DNA of 22,086 nt. Source: an uncultured bacterium. Lineage in GTDB: Bacteria > Actinomycetota > Actinomycetes > S36-B12. Positions 13,552 to 19,264 of this stretch are shown here, piece by piece. The position numbers and the translations under genes are program-made. The notes under the pieces were generated by a model. It was given only the letters and a program-made list of their open reading frames with translations. It was not told the DNA's origin and did not search any database. How positions within the stretch are numbered: position 1 is the first letter of the stretch; each line of letters starts with the position of its first letter. The DNA is taken from positions 1 to 22,086 of the forward strand of contig CAITYI010000350.1 in NCBI GenBank assembly GCA_903896585.1, read 5' to 3'.

Positions 13552-15015
13552 AAAGATGATTCGTTAGATCAACGAGACCCCCTGACTGTCGTTAGTGTGA
13601 CCGATTTCAATTCCATGACGAATATTTCAGGTGAAATTGATCTCGAACAGAGGGTTGGTCTCAGGCGTGTTTCCAATCTATCCACCGAGCTCGAAGACGT
13701 TACCGAAGTCGAATACCGACAGGTTCGACTGGAGCGAGTTGTCTTGGCAGGGGTGTGGACGACCGGAACCGTCCAAGACGCAGAACGGTCGCTCCGGGAA
13801 TTAGCGCAATTGGCTGAGACCGCAGGATCCACTGTTGTCGATGGTGTCATTCAGCGGAGGGAAGCGCCCGATCCCGCAACATATTTGGGTTCGGGGAAGG
13901 TGCGCGAACTTGCCGCAATCGTAACTGCTGAGCATGCAGACACCGTGATTTGCGACGGCGAGTTAACCCCTGGACAGTTAAGACAACTCGAATCGATTGT
14001 GAAGGTTAAGGTCGTTGATAGAACGTGGCTGATTTTAGATATTTTCGCGCAGCATGCGCGCAGTCGTGAGGGCAAAGCCCAAGTGTCTCTGGCGCAAATG
14101 CAATACCTACTTCCGCGTTTGCGCGGTTGGGGTGAATCACTCTCACGTCAAGGGGGAGGCAGAGCCGGCGGCGCCACAGGTGGTGTGGGCACCCGAGGTC
14201 CTGGTGAAACAAAAATTGAAACCGATCGACGTCGAATCCGAACCCAGATGGCAAAGTTGCGAAAGCAACTCAAAGAACTAGAAAAAACCAGAATCACCCA
14301 GAGGCAGTCGCGGGAGCAATCAGGTATTGCGACAGTGGCGCTGGCCGGTTATACAAACGCTGGAAAGTCCAGTCTGCTAAATGCCATGACGGGGGCAGGC
14401 GTTCTCGTACAAGATGCACTTTTTGCGACTCTGGACCCCACCGTTCGGAAAGTGCACTTGCCGAACGGCCGTGAGTTCACTTTGGCTGACACAGTCGGCT
14501 TTGTCAGGCACCTACCCCATGACCTCGTGGAGGCATTTCGATCAACGCTTACAGAGGTTAAGCATGCTGACTTGATTATTCACGTTGTCGACGGCGCAGA
14601 CGAAGACCCATTTGGACAAGTATCAGCTGTTCGTGAAGTTTTAGCCGAGATAGATGCACCATCGATTCCCGAACTTATTGTGGTAAACAAGACGGACATC
14701 GCTGATCCAGTAACACTTGCGGCGCTAGCAACTAATTTCCCCGACTGCGTCATGGTGAGTGCACAAACAGGATCGGGTATCCCCGAACTCCTTCACGCTA
14801 TTGAAATTAGACTTCCGCGCCACAAAGTTCACGTTCACGTCTGCGTTCCCTATTCTCGTGGGGAAATACTCGCGCGCATTCACCAGGTTGGTGAAAACGT
14901 TTCAGTGGTCCATGGAGAATCTGGTTCAGTCGTTGATGCCGATGTACCAGAAAATCTAGCTGCCGAGTTGAAATCACTTGATTTCATGATCGGTGACTTG
15001 GTGGAACGTAGTTGA
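13549..15015 (+). CDS. hflX: HflX, ribosome-associated GTPase
   Basis: 488 residues. The N-terminal nucleotide-binding-like domain contains ATYLGSGKVREL; then SLAQMQYLLPRLRGWGESLSRQ, a glycine-rich loop (GGGRAGGATGGVGTRGPGE, 202-220) and a charged coiled-coil helix (about 225-255). The G domain has G1 GYTNAGKSS (268-276), G3 DTVGF (314-318), G4 NKTD (380-383) and G5 SAQTG. HflX splits stalled or hibernating ribosomes using GTP, notably under heat or antibiotic stress. Its stop overlaps the dinG start (TTGA), so the two are probably co-translated. The first 35 residues are variable; later starts are possible but the TAGACT box favours GTG 13549. Confidence 0.96.
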   Translation: MKDDSLDQRDPLTVVSVTDFNSMTNISGEIDLEQRVGLRRVSNLSTELEDVTEVEYRQVRLERVVLAGVWTTGTVQDAERSLRELAQLAETAGSTVVDGVIQRREAPDPATYLGSGKVRELAAIVTAEHADTVICDGELTPGQLRQLESIVKVKVVDRTWLILDIFAQHARSREGKAQVSLAQMQYLLPRLRGWGESLSRQGGGRAGGATGGVGTRGPGETKIETDRRRIRTQMAKLRKQLKELEKTRITQRQSREQSGIATVALAGYTNAGKSSLLNAMTGAGVLVQDALFATLDPTVRKVHLPNGREFTLADTVGFVRHLPHDLVEAFRSTLTEVKHADLIIHVVDGADEDPFGQVSAVREVLAEIDAPSIPELIVVNKTDIADPVTLAALATNFPDCVMVSAQTGSGIPELLHAIEIRLPRHKVHVHVCVPYSRGEILARIHQVGENVSVVHGESGSVVDADVPENLAAELKSLDFMIGDLVERS

Positions 15016-17000
15016 GACCAACTTTTCCAGACATCGATCCCCAGGAGGTTCTCAGTACTCTGATCGAGCGAGTCTCAGGTGAAATCCGCAGTGGTCAGGC
15101 GACCATGATCCAGGAAATAGCATCGGCTATTTCAAGAAATGAGCACCGGGTTATCCAAGCGGGTACTGGCACTGGAAAGTCTCTGGGCTACTTAATCCCT
15201 TCGGCGACATTCGCCTTAAGCCAGCCTCATGGAGCGGTGATTGTTTCAACGGCAACCTTGGCGTTGCAAAGACAATTATTGGAAAAGGATTTACCGATAT
15301 TGGCGGAAGTATTAGCCAATAATTTTGGGGCTTCCTTAAAGTATGCAGTCTTAAAGGGGCGAAGTAACTACGTATGTTTGCAGAAACTCCATTCCACCAT
15401 TCCCGACCCAGATCAGGAATCCCTGTTTGAGATCGGAACGAGTGCACTAGGAGTGCAGGCAATTGCGGTGCGGGAGTGGGCTGAGTCAACCAACACCGGT
15501 GATCGAGATGAGTATCCAGAAGAAATTGATGCACGGGTCTGGCGGGGCTTCTCCGTTTCCAGGCGGGAGTGCATCGGCGAATCGAAGTGCACCTTTGGCG
15601 AGGATTGCTTTGCGGCTAAGCGCAGAACTTATGCTTCTGATGCCCACATTGTGGTCACTAACCATGCTTTGCTTGCGATAGATGTAATTGAGGGTATCCC
15701 GGTCCTGCCGGACCACCAGGTAGTAATCATTGACGAAGGTCACGAGATCGTGGACCGCGCGACAAGTGCCATCACCAGCGAACTATCGGTGGGGACCGTC
15801 GAAAGAGCTGTTTCAGCTGCTTCGAGTTTGGTCGATGTGCGAACCACGCAGTTATCAGAAGATGCTGTGAGTGCCCTTCAGGTGGCCCTCGAGACACTAG
15901 GGGGTGGCTCAGAGAACATTGTTCGGCTTATGGAGCTTCCGCCAATTCTCATAGAAGCACTAACGCTGATTCGCGATTCCCTGGGTGCTGCAATCACAGA
16001 TATCAGCAGCATTAAGAGTGATCAACCTGATGTCACAGCCAAGAATCAGCGCATTCGTGGTGGGTTGGAAGAAATCCACGATATTGCCGGGAGCATTCTC
16101 AATAACGGGCTGGCTCACGCGGAATCGCACGTGGTCTGGATTGACCACTTTGGAAAAATGCCGGTTGTGCACTCTGCGCCTCTGAGTGTTGCCGCCATTC
16201 TAGAGTCGGCACTTTTTTCCGAAAAGTGCGTAGTTGTGACCAGTGCAACGTTAACAACTGCGGGCAATTTTGATGCCGTTACCAAGAGCTTAGGTATCTA
16301 TGCCAGTTCTCGACTTGAGACCATCGATGTCGGCTCACCATTTGATTACCCCACGCAGGGGATTCTCTATGTCGCAGCGCACCTGGATCCGCCGTCTCGT
16401 GAAGGTATTTCCATGGAAGCACTAGATGACATGGGAGAGCTTGTTGAAGCTGCCGACGGTAGAAGTTTGATCCTGTGTTCCAGCTGGCGGGCGGTCGAAA
16501 GAGCTTCGGAATATTTGCGAGTCCGGGTTAACACACCGATTCTTGTCCAGCGAAGAGGTGAGTCAGCGGGACTTTTAGTGGATCGCTTTGCGCACGATCC
16601 GGAAATTTCCTTAATCGGAACCCTGACATTGTGGCAGGGGGTGGATGTTCCTGGACCCTCGTGCAGTCAGGTGATCATTGATCGAATTCCCTTTCCGCGA
16701 CCGGATGACCCGGTGATGTCCGCTCGGGCACGAGCCGTCGATGCTGCGGGTGGGTCGGGGTTTAGCGCCGTGACACTTGCCAAAGCAGGTCTGTTGCTGG
16801 CGCAGGCATCGGGTCGGCTGATTAGAAGCTCGACTGATCGAGGTGTTGTGAGCGTGCTGGATTCGCGCCTGGCAACAGCACGGTACGGTGCCGGGCTGCG
16901 AGCAAGCATGCCGCCGTTGTGGTTTACCACGAATAAGGATTCAACCCTCTCGGCATTACAGCGCCTTGCCAAAGAGGCGAAGGAATCAAAGGCGCCGTAA
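15012..17000 (+). CDS. dinG: DinG-like ATP-dependent DNA helicase
   Basis: 662 residues, an XPD/DinG-type superfamily 2 helicase. Walker A is AGTGTGKSLGY (K56). Four cysteines after it (C122, C187, C193, C199) are placed as in the 4Fe-4S cluster of this family. Walker B is VVIIDEGHEI, so the usual DEAH box reads DEGH (241-244). TSATL and LLLAQASGRLIRS (motif VI) follow. DinG unwinds DNA 5' to 3', including R-loops and G-quadruplexes in studied relatives. The start is TTG overlapping the hflX stop; no other start keeps the N-terminal region. Its last 15 bases overlap the end of the convergent lexA. No LexA box is seen before it, so it is probably expressed with hflX. Confidence 0.92.
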   Translation: MRPTFPDIDPQEVLSTLIERVSGEIRSGQATMIQEIASAISRNEHRVIQAGTGTGKSLGYLIPSATFALSQPHGAVIVSTATLALQRQLLEKDLPILAEVLANNFGASLKYAVLKGRSNYVCLQKLHSTIPDPDQESLFEIGTSALGVQAIAVREWAESTNTGDRDEYPEEIDARVWRGFSVSRRECIGESKCTFGEDCFAAKRRTYASDAHIVVTNHALLAIDVIEGIPVLPDHQVVIIDEGHEIVDRATSAITSELSVGTVERAVSAASSLVDVRTTQLSEDAVSALQVALETLGGGSENIVRLMELPPILIEALTLIRDSLGAAITDISSIKSDQPDVTAKNQRIRGGLEEIHDIAGSILNNGLAHAESHVVWIDHFGKMPVVHSAPLSVAAILESALFSEKCVVVTSATLTTAGNFDAVTKSLGIYASSRLETIDVGSPFDYPTQGILYVAAHLDPPSREGISMEALDDMGELVEAADGRSLILCSSWRAVERASEYLRVRVNTPILVQRRGESAGLLVDRFAHDPEISLIGTLTLWQGVDVPGPSCSQVIIDRIPFPRPDDPVMSARARAVDAAGGSGFSAVTLAKAGLLLAQASGRLIRSSTDRGVVSVLDSRLATARYGAGLRASMPPLWFTTNKDSTLSALQRLAKEAKESKAP

Positions 17001-17759
17001 AACCGTCACAACCTTGCCCAGTATCTGGGCATTGTCACCTGGAATTGGTGCGTATGCGGGGTTGTGTGGCATTAGCCAGATATGGCCATCGCGTTTTTTA
17101 AATGTTTTGACGGTGGCTTCGTCCCCGAGAAGTGCGGCAACGATGTCCCCGTTTTCGCATGTTGGTTGGCGGCGAACAACAACCCAATCACCATCACAGA
17201 TGGCTGCATCGACCATGGAATCCCCGACAACTTTGAGACTAAAGAGCTCACCTTCACCCACTAAATCCCGGGGCAGCGGGAAGGTTTCTTCAACTGATTG
17301 TTCGGCCAAGATTGGACCACCCGCAGCAATTCGGCCAAGAACCGGTACGAGTCTGACACCGGGAATGTCTCGAGTTGCGGCAGTATTTGTCTCGTCCCGA
17401 TCGAGTGCCGAGTTTTCTAGTGCCGAATCATTGAGGGCGGCATCCTCTAGTGCGGGTGCCGACAAAACCAGTGCCCGAGGGCGATTTGGGTCAATCCGCA
17501 GGTAACCGGCCCGCTGTAAATTCTTAAGTTGATGTGCGACCGAACTAGGGCTGGTCAAGCCAACGGAATCGCCGATCTCCCGAACGCTTGGGGGATAGCC
17601 ACGCTCCTGGGTTGTGCTTCGAATCATGGCCAGGATGGCCAACTGCCGGTCGGATAGGCCTTCATGGGTGAGCGAATTAATGTCGGTCACCGAACCCGTT
17701 GGCAAGATGGCGGTTCGTGGGGTGCCTGCGGTCGAATTCTTAGAAATTCTGCCAGCCAT
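16986..17759 (-). CDS. lexA: LexA, SOS repressor
   Basis: 257 residues from ATG 17759 (reverse), chosen because GAGAGGG lies 8 bases upstream; a TTG at 17780 would add 7 residues. The N-terminal winged helix (about 34-90) contains LSDRQLAILAMI, GYPPSVREIG and SPSSVAHQLKNLQRAGYL. The C-terminal self-cleaving domain has the Ala-Gly site in GRIAAGGP (A146-G147), catalytic Ser in VVGDSMVD (S181) and Lys in ATVKTF (K218). LexA represses SOS genes and cleaves itself on RecA filaments. The linker contains four pentapeptide repeats of the form AL-x3 (residues 103-122). The gene converges on dinG and diverges from the LysM gene; a LexA box overlaps its predicted -35. Confidence 0.97.
   Translation of the reverse strand: MAGRISKNSTAGTPRTAILPTGSVTDINSLTHEGLSDRQLAILAMIRSTTQERGYPPSVREIGDSVGLTSPSSVAHQLKNLQRAGYLRIDPNRPRALVLSAPALEDAALNDSALENSALDRDETNTAATRDIPGVRLVPVLGRIAAGGPILAEQSVEETFPLPRDLVGEGELFSLKVVGDSMVDAAICDGDWVVVRRQPTCENGDIVAALLGDEATVKTFKKRDGHIWLMPHNPAYAPIPGDNAQILGKVVTVLRRL
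17394..17453 (-). repeat. Four 15-bp (pentapeptide) repeats in the LexA linker
   Basis: The reverse strand encodes ALEDA, ALNDS, ALENS, ALDRD in succession, between the DNA-binding domain and the cleavage domain. The period is 15 bp, with CTAGTGC (plus-strand reading) recurring. The linker is longer than needed to join the domains. Confidence 0.7.
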
Positions 17760-17856
17760 GGTTGTGGCCCTCTCGGTCAAGAAACCCCCGCTTGTCAGAG
17801 GTGTCTGGTTCTCTCAGCCCGTGACGGAATTAATTGCTCCATCATCGACCTACCGC

Positions 17857-17885
17857 AGATTACCCAGTTCAGCGACACGAATCAA
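17857..17885 (-). promoter_or_regulatory. Predicted lexA promoter (TTGATT-N17-TAATCT)
   Basis: On the reverse strand, TTGATT (17885-17880) and TAATCT (17862-17857) are separated by 17 bases. The start point would be near 17850, leaving a leader of about 90 bases. The -35 overlaps the LexA box at 17882-17897, so LexA would block its own promoter. Confidence 0.6.
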
Positions 17886-17897
17886 ACACATGTTCGA
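17882..17897. promoter_or_regulatory. LexA-binding SOS box at the lexA promoter
   Basis: TCAAACACATGTTCGA: one mismatch (third base) from TCGAAC-N4-GTTCGA. It overlaps the predicted lexA -35 and lies upstream of the -35 of the divergent LysM gene. Confidence 0.8.
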
Positions 17898-17904
17898 AAT
17901 GTCG

Positions 17905-17932
17905 TTGGATTTTTCGTCATTCATGCTATAAA
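17905..17932 (+). promoter_or_regulatory. Predicted promoter of the LysM gene (TTGGAT-N16-TATAAA)
   Basis: TTGGAT (17905-17910) and TATAAA (17927-17932, with an upstream TGC) are 16 bases apart, a near-consensus housekeeping promoter. Transcription would begin near 17939, inside the first of two abutting LexA boxes. Confidence 0.62.
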
Positions 17933-17964
17933 TCGTACATCCGTTCGATAGAACATCCGTTCGA
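17933..17964. promoter_or_regulatory. Two abutting LexA-binding SOS boxes upstream of the LysM gene
   Basis: TCGTACATCCGTTCGA (17933-17948) is followed immediately by TAGAACATCCGTTCGA (17949-17964). Each has one mismatch, in the left half-site, from TCGAAC-N4-GTTCGA, and both share the 12 bases ACATCCGTTCGA. They begin directly after the -10 and run into the ribosome-binding site GAGAGAGG (17963-17970), so bound LexA would cover the start point. Confidence 0.82.
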
Positions 17965-17977
17965 GAGAGGCTTCCCC

Positions 17978-18286
17978 ATGAATAACCCGCACCCGCCCAT
18001 CACGTTGACCTCACGGGGTCGGCTTGTCATCGGATTGGTACTTACCTTTTTTGCCCTTTTGGCTTGGATCGTCTTGGGTGGTGGCACTGCTGATGCATCC
18101 ACCGACCAGCCGCGGCCGGTCTCCCAGTTGGTGGTGGTGCAACCGGGGGAGAGCCTGTGGTCCATCGCAACTGACATTGCCCCGAATCAAGACCCTCGAG
18201 CGGTCATCATGCGGATCAGGGAGATCAATGACCTCGGTACCCAGCACGTTCACCCAGGCCAATCATTGGCCGTACCGGCCTACTGA
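17978..18286 (+). CDS. LysM-domain membrane protein, probable SOS-induced division inhibitor (ChiZ/DivS-like)
   Basis: 102 residues: a short cytoplasmic N-terminus, one membrane segment (about 16-36), a brief linker, and a single LysM domain (about 51-100) with VVVQPGESLWSIA, REINDL and VHPGQSLAVP. LysM binds peptidoglycan, so the domain should face the cell wall. Proteins of this layout divergent from lexA include M. tuberculosis Rv2719c (ChiZ) and C. glutamicum DivS, which slow division after damage. The function here is inferred from layout, position and the two LexA boxes on its promoter. GAGAGG 7 bases before ATG 17978 supports the start; the frame is open upstream through the operators but without a better start. 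Confidence 0.82.
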   Translation: MNNPHPPITLTSRGRLVIGLVLTFFALLAWIVLGGGTADASTDQPRPVSQLVVVQPGESLWSIATDIAPNQDPRAVIMRIREINDLGTQHVHPGQSLAVPAY

Positions 18287-18303
18287 GGGCCACTCAGGGT
18301 AGG
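18279..18303 (+). terminator. Possible hairpin terminator after the LysM gene
   Basis: CCTACTGAG (18279-18287) pairs with CTCAG-GG-TAGG (18293-18303) across a 5-base loop, a 9-bp stem with a 2-base bulge. It includes the LysM stop codon. No T-run follows, so this is only a possible actinobacterial-type terminator. Confidence 0.42.
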
Positions 18304-18490
18304 TAAGAGCCCCACTGTTCAAGAGTTTGACCCGCCCGGAAATTGGGTGATTGATCATCGGCAGCTTGGGCATTGGCCCCCATCGGGGTTGGGGTATTTG
18401 TGACTGGAAGTACCGATCAAGCTGGCAACACGCCGAGAATTGAAATTCGCCATACAGTTGCGTTCCCGGATGGATTGCACTAGATTCGCA

Positions 18491-18506
18491 CCCCTAGATG
18501 TAGTAG
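18491..18506 (+). promoter_or_regulatory. NrdR-box-like sequence
   Basis: CCCCTAGATGTAGTAG agrees with the NrdR consensus ACACTATATATAGTGT at 10 of 16 positions, with most matches in the central CTA-x-AT-x-TAGT. Real NrdR boxes usually occur as a tandem pair; no second copy is clear nearby, which lowers confidence. Confidence 0.38.
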
Positions 18507-18521
18507 TTGTACCGACTTGAT

Positions 18522-18584
18522 TTGTCCACAGGTTGTGGTTTTAGGCACACAGGCTGAGAACAAAGCATCCACAGGAAATCCACA
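18522..18584 (+). promoter_or_regulatory. Cluster of three DnaA-box-like nonamers upstream of nrdR
   Basis: TTGTCCACA (18522-18530) equals the preferred Streptomyces DnaA box. GCATCCACA (18565-18573) and AAATCCACA (18576-18584) share the ATCCACA core in the same orientation. Three such sites in 63 bases ahead of ribonucleotide reductase genes suggest DnaA control, as known for E. coli nrdAB. Confidence 0.5.
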
Positions 18585-18660
18585 GATCGGCCGAACTCTC
18601 GTTACCAATGTGACGGAAGTGATCAATGTGAAGATTGTTACCCGGAGGGAGTGAATCCAC

Positions 18661-19170
18661 GTGAAATGCCCATTTTGTCGTGAAGATGACTCCCGGGTAG
18701 TCGACTCGAGGACCATTGACGATGGCTTGGCCATCCGCCGGCGACGTGAGTGTGGGTCCTGCGGACGAAGGTTTACCACCGCCGAGTTCGCCGCCCTTTC
18801 CATTGTGAAGCGGTCGGGGGCATCCGAGGCCTTCAATCGGCTCAAGGTCGTCAGTGGTGTCCGTAAGGCTTGTCAGGGGAGGCCGGTGAGTGAAGATGAT
18901 CTCGCAGTTCTTGCACAGCGCGTGGAAGACAATCTCAGAGCCAGTGGTAACAGTGAAATTCCCGCTCAAGAAGTGGGACTCGCCATCCTTGCCCCGCTAC
19001 GCGAACTCGATGAAGTTGCCTATCTCCGTTTCGCATCCGTTTACCGGTCCTTTGACACCTTGGAAGATTTTGAAGCTGAAATCGCACTTCTTCGGGCAGA
19101 AGGTGAGCCCACCGGACAAGAGCCCATCCGCGTACACCACCCAACAAACTCACCGAACACTTCACCGTGA
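18661..19170 (+). CDS. nrdR: NrdR, transcriptional repressor of ribonucleotide reductase genes
   Basis: 169 residues. The N-terminal zinc ribbon has C3, C6, C31 and C34 in MKCPFC and CGSCGRR, with SRVVDSR between; the ATP-cone domain spans about residues 46-136 (VVKR-like SIVKRSG, then VYRSFDTLEDF). NrdR senses ATP/dATP and represses nrd genes. The start is GTG 18661, with GGAGGGAG 9 bases upstream. nrdJ follows after 94 bases in the same direction, as usual in actinobacteria. The tail after residue 145 is Pro/Thr/Ser-rich and variable. Autoregulation is suggested by the NrdR-box-like site upstream. Confidence 0.96.
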   Translation: MKCPFCREDDSRVVDSRTIDDGLAIRRRRECGSCGRRFTTAEFAALSIVKRSGASEAFNRLKVVSGVRKACQGRPVSEDDLAVLAQRVEDNLRASGNSEIPAQEVGLAILAPLRELDEVAYLRFASVYRSFDTLEDFEAEIALLRAEGEPTGQEPIRVHHPTNSPNTSP

Positions 19171-19264
19171 AACGGGACAGACAGCGCAACATTTATCAAC
19201 AGTTACAACGAACACCAACCACATAAATACTTCCCACCACTCAACAGATACGAAAGGTACGTTC
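19171..19264 (+). promoter_or_regulatory. G-poor leader and ribosome-binding site of nrdJ
   Basis: From about 19189 to 19250 the plus strand contains very few G residues and many CAAC/ACCA runs, so the RNA should be largely unstructured. GAAAGG (19252-19257) lies 7 bases before the ATG and is the ribosome-binding site. No clear promoter is seen, so nrdJ is probably co-transcribed with nrdR. Confidence 0.5.

Larger units (their letters stand above)
18287..18660. other. 374-base region between the LysM gene and nrdR
   Basis: No convincing gene. The first half (18304-18480) holds a short CCCC-ATC-GGGG hairpin (18377-18388) and a 26-codon frame from GTG 18400 that I do not credit. The second half holds an NrdR-box-like sequence, three DnaA-box-like nonamers, an inverted repeat CCACA-GGT-TGTGG (18526-18538), and an 18-base-spaced direct repeat of CAATGTGA (18606-18613 and 18624-18631) just before the nrdR ribosome site. 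I looked for a cobalamin riboswitch, as the nrdJ product needs B12, and saw no B12-box. Confidence 0.55.

Noticed and set aside
18377..18388. CCCC-ATC-GGGG hairpin as a terminator
   Set aside because: Only a 4-bp stem with a 3- to 4-base loop and no T-run; too weak to call.
18400..18480. 26-codon frame starting at GTG before nrdR
   Set aside because: No ribosome site, no recognisable family, and no coupling to a neighbour.
18287..18660. Cobalamin riboswitch ahead of the B12-dependent reductase genes
   Set aside because: No B12-box or its flanking conserved elements could be found by eye.
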